Under the pieces are notes generated by a model. The model did no database searches and was not told the DNA's origin. It worked only from the letters and a program-made list of their open reading frames with translations. A DNA stretch of 64,000 bases, taken from the NCBI GenBank assembly GCA_964529175.1, contig CAZGVO010000004.1:62001-126000 (forward strand), written 5' to 3'. The position numbers and the translations under genes are program-made. This stretch comes from JAAFJM01 sp964529175 (lineage in GTDB: Bacteria > Bacteroidota > Bacteroidia > UKL13-3). Of the stretch, positions 1 to 9,805 are shown piece by piece. Position 1 is the stretch's first letter. Each line of letters begins with the position of its first letter.

Positions 1-33
1 AACCAAAAAGAAAAAATAATAAAATCAATTACA

Positions 34-1371
34 ATGATTCTTGAAAACTTAACAGCTACCTCACCAATTGATGGCAGATACAGAAACCAAACAGCCGATT
101 TATCAAATTACTTTTCAGAATTTGCATTAATAAAATACAGGGTATTAATTGAAATTGAATATTTTATTTTTTTACACAAACAAAACTTACCTCAGTTTAG
201 CAACCAACCTATAAATGAAACAGCTTTAAGAAATATTTATTTAAATTTTTCAATAGCAGATGCTGAATCAATAAAAAATATTGAAAAAACCACTAACCAC
301 GATGTTAAAGCGGTTGAGTATTTTATAAAAGAACAGCTTGAAAAGCTTAATTTACAAAACACTAGCGAATTTGTTCATTTTGGGTTAACAAGCCAAGATA
401 TTAATAATACAGCCATTCCTTTAAGTATAAAAGATGCTTTACAAAAAGTAATTTTACCTAACATAAACTTAGTTTTTGAAAAGCTAAAAGAACAAGCTAA
501 CGAGTGGGCTGAAATTCCAATGTTGGCTAAAACACACGGACAGCCAGCATCGCCAACTAAATTAGGAAAAGAATGGATGGTGTTTTGCAGCCGATTGAAC
601 GAACAATTGAATCATTTAAAACAAATTCCATTTTCGGCTAAGTTTGGCGGAGCTACGGGTAATTTTAACGCACACCATTTAGCTTATCCGCATATTAATT
701 GGCACGAGTTTGGAAATAATTTTTGTAGTTCGTTAGGATTAAATCGCTCCTATCCTACCACACAAATTGAACATTACGATAATTTAGCAGCCCTTTTTGA
801 TTGCTTAAAACGTATCAATACCATTTTGATTGACTTTACTAGAGATGTTTGGCAATACATTTCGATGGAGTATTTTAAACAACAACTTAAAGCTGGCGAA
901 ATTGGTAGTAGCGCAATGCCACATAAAGTTAATCCAATTGATTTTGAAAATGCTGAAGGTAATTTAGGTTTTGCAAATGCCATTTTTGAACATTTATCAG
1001 CCAAACTCCCTGTTAGTAGATTACAACGCGATTTAACTGATAGCACTGTTTTGCGCAATGTTGGCGTACCATTAGCGCATAGCTTAATTGCCTATAAATC
1101 AACACTTAAAGGATTAAACAAATTGCTTTTGAATAATACTGCAATTGAAAAAGATTTGGACGAAAATTGGGCGGTAGTTGCCGAAGCCATTCAAACTATT
1201 TTACGCAGAGAAGGTTATCCAAAACCATACGAGGCATTAAAAGACCTAACCAGAACAAATGCCAAAATTGACTTAAATAGCATACAAACGTTTATTAATA
1301 TGTTGAATGTAAGCAATGAAGTAAAAGCAGAATTGCTTAATATTACACCTTTCAATTATACTGGTGTTTAA
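34..1371 (+). CDS. purB: Adenylosuccinate lyase
   Basis: Cytosolic enzyme that removes fumarate from SAICAR and from adenylosuccinate, acting twice in purine/AMP synthesis. The 445-residue length fits the PurB branch of the fumarase/aspartase superfamily. The superfamily signature (GSSAMPHKVNP, about residues 291-301) supplies the flexible catalytic-serine loop, and the THGQPASPT segment near residue 167 carries the expected catalytic histidine. The start opens with the typical PurB N-terminus (LTATSPIDGRY). The leader before it is cut by the window edge, so no promoter can be judged. A lipoprotein gene follows after 11 bases and is probably cotranscribed. Confidence 0.97.
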   Translation: MILENLTATSPIDGRYRNQTADLSNYFSEFALIKYRVLIEIEYFIFLHKQNLPQFSNQPINETALRNIYLNFSIADAESIKNIEKTTNHDVKAVEYFIKEQLEKLNLQNTSEFVHFGLTSQDINNTAIPLSIKDALQKVILPNINLVFEKLKEQANEWAEIPMLAKTHGQPASPTKLGKEWMVFCSRLNEQLNHLKQIPFSAKFGGATGNFNAHHLAYPHINWHEFGNNFCSSLGLNRSYPTTQIEHYDNLAALFDCLKRINTILIDFTRDVWQYISMEYFKQQLKAGEIGSSAMPHKVNPIDFENAEGNLGFANAIFEHLSAKLPVSRLQRDLTDSTVLRNVGVPLAHSLIAYKSTLKGLNKLLLNNTAIEKDLDENWAVVAEAIQTILRREGYPKPYEALKDLTRTNAKIDLNSIQTFINMLNVSNEVKAELLNITPFNYTGV

Positions 1372-1382
1372 TTTTTAATATT

Positions 1383-1937
1383 ATGAAAAAGCTTATTCCT
1401 TTTTTAGTAGTTGCCTTTGCAATTTTTGGTTATTCGTGTAAGCAAAACGAACAACCTGCCTATGGAAAAAAAGATACAGTAGAATGGAGACCTAATATTA
1501 AGGTTTTAACTTACGATCCGAAAACCCCTCACTTAAATTATACAGCAGAAAACAACGAACTGCCAAATGCCTATCAAAATAAAACACAGTTGTTTATTGA
1601 TAGCACGGTTTGTATGAGTTGGAGCGATGCCAGATTTAAAAATGGAAATGCAGCAATTAAGTTTTACCAAAACTTACAGTTAAATATTAAGTATGACGAA
1701 AAAGAACAAGTAGCTAAATATATTAAGTTTCCTTTGCGTGATATGACCACTAAAAAAGAGTTTTTGGCTAATTATTTTAAAATATTTACTCCTGAATATA
1801 AAAGAGAATTATTAGAACAAAATCCATTTGAATTATTTAGAAATAAAAATGGCTGCATGGCAGGAAATGATGGACAGCTTTGGTTTAAACCAAATGGTAA
1901 AGGTGGTTTTATAATTTTTGAATTGAATTACTACTAG
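1383..1937 (+). CDS. Putative lipoprotein of unknown function
   Basis: A 184-residue protein with a short hydrophobic signal and a lipobox ending at Cys19 (FGYSC), so it is predicted to be lipid-anchored in the envelope. I do not recognise the mature domain. It is rich in aromatic and charged residues, has an SWSDARFKNG stretch mid-protein and a Gly-rich C-terminus ending in tyrosines. It lies 11 bases after purB and ahead of a strong bidirectional terminator, so it looks like the last gene of a purB transcript. No functional link to purine synthesis is evident. Confidence 0.75.
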   Translation: MKKLIPFLVVAFAIFGYSCKQNEQPAYGKKDTVEWRPNIKVLTYDPKTPHLNYTAENNELPNAYQNKTQLFIDSTVCMSWSDARFKNGNAAIKFYQNLQLNIKYDEKEQVAKYIKFPLRDMTTKKEFLANYFKIFTPEYKRELLEQNPFELFRNKNGCMAGNDGQLWFKPNGKGGFIIFELNYY

Positions 1938-1948
1938 TACAAAAAATA

Positions 1949-1998
1949 ACCAATAAAAAAGCCTTGCAATAAATTTATTGCAAGGCTTTTTTATTGGT
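1949..1998. terminator. Bidirectional Rho-independent terminator
   Basis: Perfect 50-bp palindrome (two 25-bp arms) with a GC-containing core (gccttgcaa/ttgcaaggc) flanked by A-runs on the left and T-runs on the right. It lies between the convergent lipoprotein and hbd genes and can end transcription from both sides. Confidence 0.9.
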
Positions 1999-2008
1999 AT
2001 CAAGTTGA

Positions 2009-2905
2009 TTATCTATGATTTTTAAATCTATCGCTAACTACTAAATCTTTACTTCCTGCTGTATAAACATAAAAACCTTCGCCTGATTTAACGCCTAAGT
2101 TACCAGCAGTTACCATATTTACCAATAAAGGAGATGGCGCATATCTATGGTCGCCTAAACCTTCGTGTAACACATTCATAATAGCCAAGCAAACATCTAA
2201 ACCAATAAAATCTGCTAATTGTAATGGCCCCATTGGATGAGCCATACCCAATTTCATAACTGTATCAATTGACTCAACTGAACCAACTCCTTGTTGTAAA
2301 CAGAAAATAGCTTCGTTAATCATTGGCATCAAAATACGATTTGCAATAAAGCCAGCATAATCGTTTGCCAAAGCTGGAATTTTACCAACTGCTTTCGATA
2401 ATTCAATAATAGTTGCAGTAACCTCTTCACTGGTTTTAAAACCGTTAATTACTTCCACCAATTTCATTACAGGAACTGGATTCATAAAGTGCATGCCAAT
2501 TACTTTATCAGCACGTTTGGTAACACTCGCTATTTTAGTAATTGATATAGATGAAGTGTTAGATGCTAAAATGGTATGAGCTGGACAAATTTCATCTAAT
2601 TGCTTAAATATATCTAATTTTATAGCCATATTTTCGCTTGCAGCTTCCACTACTAAATCAGCATTGCTTGCAGCATCTTTTAAATTAGTATAAGTAGTTA
2701 TATTGGCTAATGTAGCAGCTTTATCAGCTTCAGTTATGGAGCCTTTTGTAACCTGACGGTCTAAATTTTTTGATATAGTTGCTAATGCTTTTTGCAAAGC
2801 AGCTTCATTTACATCTATTAAATTTACTTGGTAGCCAAATTGAGCAAATGTGTGGGCAATTCCATTTCCCATTGTACCTGAACCAATTACAGTAATATTT
2901 TTCAT
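2009..2905 (-). CDS. hbd: 3-hydroxybutyryl-CoA dehydrogenase
   Basis: NAD(P)-dependent oxidoreductase interconverting 3-hydroxyacyl-CoA and 3-oxoacyl-CoA in fatty-acid or butanoate metabolism. An N-terminal Rossmann fold is shown by the dinucleotide motif GSGTMG at residues 8-13 and a C-terminal helical 3HCDH domain follows. The expected catalytic His sits in the MHFMNP motif (His139), with Glu151 close after it. The 298-residue length is normal for the stand-alone short enzyme, unlike FadB-type fusions. The gene is monocistronic, with its own promoter upstream and a terminator after it. The paaH/fadB-like naming used in some genomes would also fit. Confidence 0.93.
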   Translation of the reverse strand: MKNITVIGSGTMGNGIAHTFAQFGYQVNLIDVNEAALQKALATISKNLDRQVTKGSITEADKAATLANITTYTNLKDAASNADLVVEAASENMAIKLDIFKQLDEICPAHTILASNTSSISITKIASVTKRADKVIGMHFMNPVPVMKLVEVINGFKTSEEVTATIIELSKAVGKIPALANDYAGFIANRILMPMINEAIFCLQQGVGSVESIDTVMKLGMAHPMGPLQLADFIGLDVCLAIMNVLHEGLGDHRYAPSPLLVNMVTAGNLGVKSGEGFYVYTAGSKDLVVSDRFKNHR

Positions 2906-2939
2906 GGTGTTATTTATATGTGTTAAATTTTTTGGAAGG

Positions 2940-2970
2940 CAAATCTATTAAACACTTGCGCTTTAACAAA
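2940..2970 (-). promoter_or_regulatory. Bacteroidota-type promoter of hbd
   Basis: Read on the minus strand: TTTG (2970-2967), a 19-base spacer, then TAGATTTG (2947-2940). This matches the primary sigma consensus of Bacteroidota (-33 TTG/TTTG and -7 TAnnTTTG) exactly. It lies 34 bases upstream of the hbd ATG. Confidence 0.75.
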
Positions 2971-3107
2971 TCTAAAATTTATGATGTTTACTATTTTATA
3001 TCAACAACATAACACCTAAGCTATACTTAAAAATTTATTAAACTTACCAATAGGTAGTAATAAGCCTAGTTTTTTATTAATTTTACACCAAAATAAAACC
3101 AATTTAT

Positions 3108-4616
3108 ATGCGTATTTTAAAAATATCATTACTCGTTTTTTTATCAATTATAAGCATGGTAGCTTTTGCTCAAAAAAAGGCTACAAAAAAATCAACTAAT
3201 GCAACCGAAACTAAAGCCAACACAACAAAAGGTGGACACCATATTACAATTACCCTAAAGGGTTCTCCAAACAAGTTGTTTTACTTAGGTTATTATTTTG
3301 GTGATAAACAATATTTAAGAGATAGTGCTGTTACCGATAAAAATGGAAAAATGGCGTTTATGGGCGATGCCACCTTGGAAGGTGGGGTTTATTTAATAGC
3401 CACTGCTGATAAATCATTATTATTTGACTTTATAGTAACTGAACAAAATTTTAGCTTAGAAACCGACACATCGGGTTATATTGAAAAAATGAAAGTAGTT
3501 GGCTCACCTGAAAATGAGGCCTTTTTTACTTATTCAAAATTTACTACCAGCATTGGAAAAAAAGCTAATGAATTAGAGGCAAGTATTAAGCAAGCTAAAG
3601 AAAGTAATAATAAACAAAAAGAAGATGCTTTGGTGGCTGAATACCGCGAATTGATGAAACAATTAAACGATGAGCGTAAACATATTTTAGAAACACAACC
3701 TAATTTGTTAATTAGTAAAATTTTCAGAATGATGCAAGATGTGGATGTGCCCGATGCTCCTAAAAACGAAAAAGGTGAAATTATTGATTCAAATTTTCAA
3801 TATCAATATTATAAAACACATTATTTCGATAATTTTGATTTTAGTGATGATAGGATTACACGTACTCCTACTTTTTTTCCAAAGTTTGAAACATTTATTT
3901 TAAAAGTTACTCCTCAAATTCCTGATAGCATTATAAAAAGTGCTGACCAAGTTTTAAAATTGGCAGAAAAAGGAAAAGAAAACTTTAAGTTCTGTTTATT
4001 TTGGACTACCAACTACTACGAAGCTTCGCAATACATGGGAATGGACGCAGTATTTGTGCATTTAATTGATAATTATTACGCCAAAGGAAAAGCATATTGG
4101 GTTGATAGTTTATTGATTTGGAAAATGAAAGACAAATGTGATAAACTACGTCATAACTTAATTGGTAAAAAAGCCAAAAACTTAAACATGCTTGATACCA
4201 ATGGCCGTTACCATAGCTTATACAACATGGATTCGAAATACACTTTGGTAATTTTTTGGAATGCTACCTGCGGACATTGTAAAGAAGAAATGCCAAAAAT
4301 AGTTGAAACTTATAAAGAGTTAAACAAAGGTATTGCACCAAAAACACAGTTAAAGTTTGATGTATTTTCCGTTAGTTTAACCGAAAATATTGACGATTGG
4401 AAAAAATACTTAATTGAACAAAAATTACCTTGGAAATTAAACTTGTATGATCCATTGAACGAAACTAATTTCCGCCAATATTATGATGTATATAGCACTC
4501 CTGTTTTATACATTTTAGATAAGGATAAAAAGATAATTGCAAAACGCATTGCGGCAGACCAAATAAAAGAATTTGTAAACAATGCTGAAAAGTTTGAAAA
4601 AGAACATAATAAGTAA
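3108..4616 (+). CDS. Periplasmic TlpA-like thiol-disulfide oxidoreductase with N-terminal DUF4369-like domain
   Basis: A 502-residue exported protein: signal peptide over about residues 1-21, a Lys/Thr-rich linker, a beta-rich DUF4369-like domain (about 45-140), a charged helical middle region, and a C-terminal thioredoxin fold (about 350-495) with the redox motif C388-G-H-C391 after FWNAT. A cis-Pro segment follows later (YSTPVLYI). The family is common in Bacteroidota and is thought to reduce or exchange disulfides in the periplasm, in some cases for cytochrome maturation; the substrate cannot be told from sequence. It stands alone between hbd and a terminator. Confidence 0.85.
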   Translation: MRILKISLLVFLSIISMVAFAQKKATKKSTNATETKANTTKGGHHITITLKGSPNKLFYLGYYFGDKQYLRDSAVTDKNGKMAFMGDATLEGGVYLIATADKSLLFDFIVTEQNFSLETDTSGYIEKMKVVGSPENEAFFTYSKFTTSIGKKANELEASIKQAKESNNKQKEDALVAEYRELMKQLNDERKHILETQPNLLISKIFRMMQDVDVPDAPKNEKGEIIDSNFQYQYYKTHYFDNFDFSDDRITRTPTFFPKFETFILKVTPQIPDSIIKSADQVLKLAEKGKENFKFCLFWTTNYYEASQYMGMDAVFVHLIDNYYAKGKAYWVDSLLIWKMKDKCDKLRHNLIGKKAKNLNMLDTNGRYHSLYNMDSKYTLVIFWNATCGHCKEEMPKIVETYKELNKGIAPKTQLKFDVFSVSLTENIDDWKKYLIEQKLPWKLNLYDPLNETNFRQYYDVYSTPVLYILDKDKKIIAKRIAADQIKEFVNNAEKFEKEHNK

Positions 4617-4620
4617 ACAA

Positions 4621-4657
4621 AAAAGCCGATTCGTAAATTACGAATCGGCTTTTTTTT
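4621..4657. terminator. Bidirectional Rho-independent terminator
   Basis: Twelve-base GC-containing arms (gccgattcgtaa at 4625-4636 and its complement at 4638-4649) flanked by A-run and T-run. It lies between the convergent TlpA-like gene and the DUF5329 gene, just touching the 3' end of the latter. Confidence 0.88.
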
Positions 4658-5048
4658 AATTATTTTTTTCGAGTTTCCTAAGTTCGTTATAAAGCATATC
4701 TCTTGTGTTTATAATGGCTCCACTTTTAAACTTCATCTTGTAAGGCTCACCACTCATGTAAGATTTACTAGCTATTAAGTCAATGAAATCCTTTGCAGTT
4801 TTAACTTTGGAACCCGCTTTTTTTCGCTTCATTCTTAAATGTTCGGCAGCTTCTTTAGCTGAATATTCTGTTCCATTTCTAATAAATAGAGCATCACTTT
4901 TTTCTACATAAGCAATCAGTTTTTCAATTTTTTGCTCTTCGTTAACGTTTTGTAAAAATAAGTACGGACCCGCAAATAATGTAGTTGCTTGTGTTTTACT
5001 TAAAAATAAAAATGATAATATTATCAATAGTTTTTTCATATTTGCCAT
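4656..5048 (-). CDS. Secreted DUF5329-type protein
   Basis: A 130-residue protein with an N-terminal signal peptide (a second in-frame ATG at 5039 gives MKKLLIILSF, which may be the real start). The mature part matches my recollection of the DUF5329 family: a short helical protein with the conserved string FIRNGTEYSAKEAAEHLRMK followed by KTAKDFIDLIASKS and SGEPY. No biochemical function is established for the family. It is transcribed divergently from the antiporter gene, with a 68-bp shared upstream region in which I saw no clear consensus promoter. Confidence 0.8.
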   Translation of the reverse strand: MANMKKLLIILSFLFLSKTQATTLFAGPYLFLQNVNEEQKIEKLIAYVEKSDALFIRNGTEYSAKEAAEHLRMKRKKAGSKVKTAKDFIDLIASKSYMSGEPYKMKFKSGAIINTRDMLYNELRKLEKNN

Positions 5049-5116
5049 GTTTAATTAAATGCAATTAAATAAATTATTTAAAAACCTATTGTCAAAAATT
5101 AGTCCACAATTTTAAA

Positions 5117-6433
5117 ATGCATCAACTTCCACCATTAATTTTAGTTTTTCCTTTTGTTCTTTTATTACTCTTAATAGCCATTGGACCTATTTTTTTAGAA
5201 AAATTTTGGCATCATCATTATTCAAAAGTAAGTGTTGGTTTAGGTGCCATTGTGTTTTTGTATTATGGCATAGCTATGGATAATTTTTTGCATCCGCTCG
5301 AAACCATGGCCGAATATGTATCGTTTATCAGTTTATTAACTATATTATTTGTATCAAGTGGCGGAATATTTGCATTTATTGATGTGGAGAGTAAACCTTT
5401 AACCAATATTCTATTTTTATTTTTGGCAGCTATTCTAACCAATTTGTTAGGAACCACAGGTGCATCGGTTTTGCTTATTAAGCCTTTTATGCGCATTAAC
5501 AGGTACAGGCTTCAACCCTATCATATTGTATTTTTTATTTTCATTGTTTCAAACCTTGGTGGATTACTTACTCCAATTGGTGATCCTCCCCTATTTATGG
5601 GCTATTTAAAAGGTGTTCCATTTGAGTGGACATTCATAAATTTACTTCCTAAATGGATTTTAGCTATAACATTAATTCTATTTGTTTTTTATTTAGTTGA
5701 TAGAAAAAATACCAAATTGGATGATGTAGATGTAAGCGCACATTACACCAATAAAATTATTATAAATGGTAAACGAAATTTTATTTGGTTAGCCATTGGT
5801 ATAGCAAGCATTTTTATTGATCCTAACCTAATTGATGGTTTGCCACATATTGATATTGAAGGAAAAAAAATATCGTTTATACGCGAAATAATTCAATTAA
5901 GCTCAGCCTTTTTATGCTATAAATTAAGCGATAAAAAAGCATTAGAAAGTAATGACTTTTCGTTCGAACCCATTAAAGAAGTAGCTTGGCTATTTATTGG
6001 TATTTTTTTAACCATGATTCCTGCTTTGCAATGGCTTGAACATGCTGCTCAATCGCCCGAAATTAGCAGCAAAATTACTGTTAGTGTAGCTTATTGGTTT
6101 AGTGGTGTTTTTTCATCAGTGTTGGATAATGCGCCAACCTACTTAAATGTATTTGCAGTAGTGCTTTCAAAATTTGGATTTAGTATTGAAAATATGAGCG
6201 ATGTAAAAACATTTTTAAATTCAAATAATATTGATTTTTTATCAGCTTTATCAACCGGAGCAGTATTTTTTGGTGCAATGACCTACATTGGCAATGGACC
6301 AAACTTTATGGTAAAATCAATTGCTGATAAAGCTGGTGTAAAAATGCCAACCTTTGGTGAGTATATTTTTAAATATAGTATTCCGTATTTATTACCAGTT
6401 TTGGTAATAGTTTGGTTGGTTTTTTATTTTTAA
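5117..6433 (+). CDS. Sodium/proton antiporter-like ion transporter (ArsB/NhaD, ion transporter superfamily)
   Basis: Inner-membrane protein of 438 residues with roughly ten to twelve hydrophobic segments. Glycine/proline re-entrant motifs typical of the ion transporter superfamily are visible: LGTTGASVLLIKP, then SNLGGLLTPIGDPPL in the first half and the pseudo-symmetric SSVLDNAPTY and AMTYIGNGPNFM in the second half. This duplicated arrangement is characteristic of NhaD/CitM/ArsB-type carriers. In Bacteroidota such genes are usually labelled sodium:proton antiporter; substrate assignment is by family resemblance only. It stands alone with no partner gene. Confidence 0.82.
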   Translation: MHQLPPLILVFPFVLLLLLIAIGPIFLEKFWHHHYSKVSVGLGAIVFLYYGIAMDNFLHPLETMAEYVSFISLLTILFVSSGGIFAFIDVESKPLTNILFLFLAAILTNLLGTTGASVLLIKPFMRINRYRLQPYHIVFFIFIVSNLGGLLTPIGDPPLFMGYLKGVPFEWTFINLLPKWILAITLILFVFYLVDRKNTKLDDVDVSAHYTNKIIINGKRNFIWLAIGIASIFIDPNLIDGLPHIDIEGKKISFIREIIQLSSAFLCYKLSDKKALESNDFSFEPIKEVAWLFIGIFLTMIPALQWLEHAAQSPEISSKITVSVAYWFSGVFSSVLDNAPTYLNVFAVVLSKFGFSIENMSDVKTFLNSNNIDFLSALSTGAVFFGAMTYIGNGPNFMVKSIADKAGVKMPTFGEYIFKYSIPYLLPVLVIVWLVFYF

Positions 6434-6572
6434 TAAAATTAATTAACCAAAATTTGATACTGAAATACAGCTAATAAGCAATATTAGCCAACTATTTATC
6501 CTTAATAATTCCACATGTTTGATAAAATTGTGAAAAACAATTAGGTTTGACACAATATAATTTTTGTATTCA

Positions 6573-8975
6573 ATGAATAGCATGCAAGCCAACCTCTCAT
6601 TTTCTGATTTTAAAGCAATTGTTTTAGAAGATTATAAAATAGCTTACACCAGCCGCCAAGCTAGTTTACTTGGGCGCAAAGAAGTGTTAACTGGAAAAGC
6701 CAAATTTGGCATTTTTGGTGATGGAAAAGAATTGCCGCAAATAGCTATGGCTAAGGCATTTAAAAATGGTGATTTTAGAAGTGGTTACTACCGCGACCAA
6801 ACTTTTATGATGGCCGCAGGATTACTTACCGTTCAAGAATTTTTTGCCCAATTATATGCCCATACCGATGTAGATGCAGAACCAGCAAGTGCGGGCCGCA
6901 TGATGAATGGCCATTACGGAACAAGAAGCATTGATGCAGAAGGAAACTGGAAAGATTTAAAAAATATAAAAAACTCATCGAGCGATATTTCTCCAACAGC
7001 TGGACAAATGATTCGCTTGGTTGGTTTAGCGCAAGCAAGCAAATACTACAGAACCCATGCCAGCGAAATTGGCCAAAACAATTTTAGCAATAACGGAAAT
7101 GAAGTAGCTTGGGGAACAATTGGAAACGCTAGTAGCAGCGAAGGTCATTTCTTTGAAGCCATTAATGCTGGTGGTGTTTTACAAGTGCCTATGGTGGTTT
7201 CTGTTTGGGACGATGCTTTTGGAATATCAGTTCCAGCTAAATATCAAACTACTAAAGAAAATATCAGCGAAATTCTAAAAGGTTTTCAACGAGATCCAGA
7301 AAATGCTGGCTATCAAATATTTACAGTAAAGGGTTGGGATTATGTGGCCTTATGTAGTGCTTACGAGAAAGCTGCAAATATTGCTAGACAAGAACATGTT
7401 CCATGCTTAATACATGTAAATGAATTAACTCAACCGCAAGGACACAGTACTAGTGGTTCGCATGAACGTTACAAATCGAAAGACCGTTTGGCTTGGGAAG
7501 CAGAATTTGATTGCAACGCACAATTTAAAAAATGGATTATTGAAAATGGTTTAGCTACCGAAGAAGAGTTAAGCACCATTGAAAACGAAGCTCAAATACA
7601 TGTAAATGTTAGCAAAAAAGCTGCTTGGGAAGCTTATTTAAACCCAATAAAAACTGAAATTGCTGAAGCTTCAGAATTATTAACTGATTTAGCAAATGCT
7701 ACACAAATAAGTGCTATTAACGATTTAGTTGCTGAATTAAAAAGTATAAATGACCCAATAAGAAAAGATATTGCTGTAGCAATAAACAAAGTATTACGCC
7801 TTACTTATAAATTCCAAAATATGGAACGTGAACGTGTAATCAGCTTTAAAAATTTATATTTAAAAAGTAACGAAGAACGCTACAACTCATACTTACATAG
7901 CCAATCAAAACAAAATGCTTTATTGGTAAATGAAGTGCCTGCCGCTTACTCCGATGACTCGAAAGTGGTTGATGGAAGAGAAATTATGGTAGCTTGCTTT
8001 GATAATTTACTATCGACTGACCCACGTGTTTTAGCTTTTGGTGAAGATGTAGGAAAAATTGGTGATGTAAACCAAGGTTTTGCAGGATTGCAAGAAAAAC
8101 ATGGCGAAAGTCGTGTAAGTGATACAGGAATTAGAGAATTAACCATCATAGGCCAAGGAATTGGAACCGCTTTACGTGGTTTACGTCCAATTGCTGAAAT
8201 TCAATATTTAGATTATTTATTGTATGGTTTACAACCTTTAAGCGATGATTTAGCCACATTACAATACAGAACCAAAGGCGGCCAAAAAGCTCCTTTAATA
8301 GTTCGTACACGCGGACACAGATTAGAAGGAATTTGGCATTCAGGCTCTCCAATTGGAATGATTATAAACTCATTAAGAGGTATGTATGTATGTGTTCCTC
8401 GCAATATGACACAAGCCGCAGGTATGTATAACACATTAATGAAAAGCGATGAGCCTGCCTTGGTTATTGAATGTTTAAACGGTTATCGTTTAAAAGAAAA
8501 AATGCCCGACAATTTACCTGAATTTACTGTAGCTTTAGGTAAACCAGAAGTATTAATGCAAGGTTCGGATGTAACCATAGTTACTTATGGTAGTACTACT
8601 CGTGTAGCCGAAGAAGCTATTAAACAATTAGCTGAAATTGGAATAAGTGTAGAACTAATTGATGTGCAAACTTTATTACCTTTTGATATTAACCATAGCA
8701 TAGTTGAATCAATTAAGAAAACCAATAAGGTAATTTTCTTAGATGAAGATGTACCAGGTGGAGCAACTGCTTATATGATGCAACAAGTTTTGGAAAATCA
8801 AGGCGCTTACCAATATTTAGATTATAAACCTATAACCATTTCAGCTAAAGCACATCGCCCTCCTTATGGAACCGATGGCGACTATTGGAGTAAACCAAAT
8901 GCAGAAGAAATATTTGAGGTAGTTTGTAATATGATGAGCGATTATGAGCCAGGCTATTTCCCTAAATTTTTATAA
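6573..8975 (+). CDS. Fused alpha/beta E1 component of a branched-chain-type 2-oxoacid dehydrogenase
   Basis: Thiamine-diphosphate decarboxylase of a 2-oxoacid dehydrogenase complex, probably 2-oxoisovalerate. One 800-residue chain carries the E1-alpha domain (about residues 20-340), a linker, then the E1-beta transketolase-like domain (from about 465), including FGEDVGKIGD and HRLEGIWHSGSP. The frame is open upstream to a TTG at 6564, but the ATG at 6573 (MNSMQANL) is the better start; another ATG lies at 6582. Counting from the TTG, the canonical metal-binding pair is altered: GDG reads G187-N188-A189 and the partner NN reads D216-D217. No E2 or E3 gene is nearby, so the other components are encoded elsewhere. 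Confidence 0.88.
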   Translation: MNSMQANLSFSDFKAIVLEDYKIAYTSRQASLLGRKEVLTGKAKFGIFGDGKELPQIAMAKAFKNGDFRSGYYRDQTFMMAAGLLTVQEFFAQLYAHTDVDAEPASAGRMMNGHYGTRSIDAEGNWKDLKNIKNSSSDISPTAGQMIRLVGLAQASKYYRTHASEIGQNNFSNNGNEVAWGTIGNASSSEGHFFEAINAGGVLQVPMVVSVWDDAFGISVPAKYQTTKENISEILKGFQRDPENAGYQIFTVKGWDYVALCSAYEKAANIARQEHVPCLIHVNELTQPQGHSTSGSHERYKSKDRLAWEAEFDCNAQFKKWIIENGLATEEELSTIENEAQIHVNVSKKAAWEAYLNPIKTEIAEASELLTDLANATQISAINDLVAELKSINDPIRKDIAVAINKVLRLTYKFQNMERERVISFKNLYLKSNEERYNSYLHSQSKQNALLVNEVPAAYSDDSKVVDGREIMVACFDNLLSTDPRVLAFGEDVGKIGDVNQGFAGLQEKHGESRVSDTGIRELTIIGQGIGTALRGLRPIAEIQYLDYLLYGLQPLSDDLATLQYRTKGGQKAPLIVRTRGHRLEGIWHSGSPIGMIINSLRGMYVCVPRNMTQAAGMYNTLMKSDEPALVIECLNGYRLKEKMPDNLPEFTVALGKPEVLMQGSDVTIVTYGSTTRVAEEAIKQLAEIGISVELIDVQTLLPFDINHSIVESIKKTNKVIFLDEDVPGGATAYMMQQVLENQGAYQYLDYKPITISAKAHRPPYGTDGDYWSKPNAEEIFEVVCNMMSDYEPGYFPKFL

Positions 8976-9030
8976 CAAATAATTTTAAACAAACGGTTAA
9001 TTAATTTACCCAAAACAGAAAAACAAATAA

Positions 9031-9720
9031 ATGAAAAAAATAATTTTAGCTTTTTGTGCCATAGCAACCTTGGCATCGTGTAATAATAAATCAGGCTCAA
9101 AAGCCGTTGATAACTATAAAAAATTATTTGATAAAAGTATGAATAGCAAGGATTTTTCAACTGCTATTGTTGCTGCTCAAATGATTTTAATTGAAGATAG
9201 TACACAAATTTTGTATGCTGATACTTTACCTGAGTTATATGTTGCTACTGGTAATATTATGGCTTGTAATGATGCAACTACTGCTGCCGTTAAACGCAAT
9301 CCTAAAAGTGAACGTTTATTGCTTATAAAAGCTTTATGTGCAGAGCAAATGGGCAATATGGAAGAACAAATGAATATTTATAATCAGTTGTATGCTTTAA
9401 ATAAAAAGCCTGAGTATTTATACCGTATAACTACAGCGCATTATGGAGCTGGTAATTTTAAAGCTGTAGAAAATAACTTAAAGGAATTAGACCAATTGGC
9501 TTTAACTACTAGCGATAGTATTGACTTTATGATTAGCGAAACAGAAAAACAAAAAGTGCCTTTAAAAGCTGCTTTGTTTAATATGCGTGCAATTATGGCT
9601 GCACAAAAGGACAGAGATATGTTAAGTGCAAAAAAATATTTTGAAGCTGCTATTCGCGAATACCCTGATTTTATTGTAGCTAAGGAGTATTATAAACGCT
9701 TAATGACTGGTGGAAAATAA
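9031..9720 (+). CDS. TPR-like lipoprotein of unknown function
   Basis: A 229-residue protein with a lipoprotein signal and lipobox LASC (Cys17), so it is expected in the periplasm anchored to a membrane. The mature part is alpha-helical with tetratricopeptide-like helix pairs: repeated patterns of A, Y and spaced aromatics such as YADTLPELYVATGN, EQMNIYNQLYALNKKPEYLYRI and AKKYFEAAIREYPDFIVAKEYY. Such proteins usually scaffold protein-protein contacts. It lies 55 bases after the fused E1 gene; a shared function is not implied. Confidence 0.78.
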   Translation: MKKIILAFCAIATLASCNNKSGSKAVDNYKKLFDKSMNSKDFSTAIVAAQMILIEDSTQILYADTLPELYVATGNIMACNDATTAAVKRNPKSERLLLIKALCAEQMGNMEEQMNIYNQLYALNKKPEYLYRITTAHYGAGNFKAVENNLKELDQLALTTSDSIDFMISETEKQKVPLKAALFNMRAIMAAQKDRDMLSAKKYFEAAIREYPDFIVAKEYYKRLMTGGK

Positions 9721-9805
9721 ACATTAAAAAAATAAAATTTGACTTATATCACTTAAAATAGTACTTTGTGTCCATATTCGTTCAATTTTTAATATTTAAA
9801 TAATT

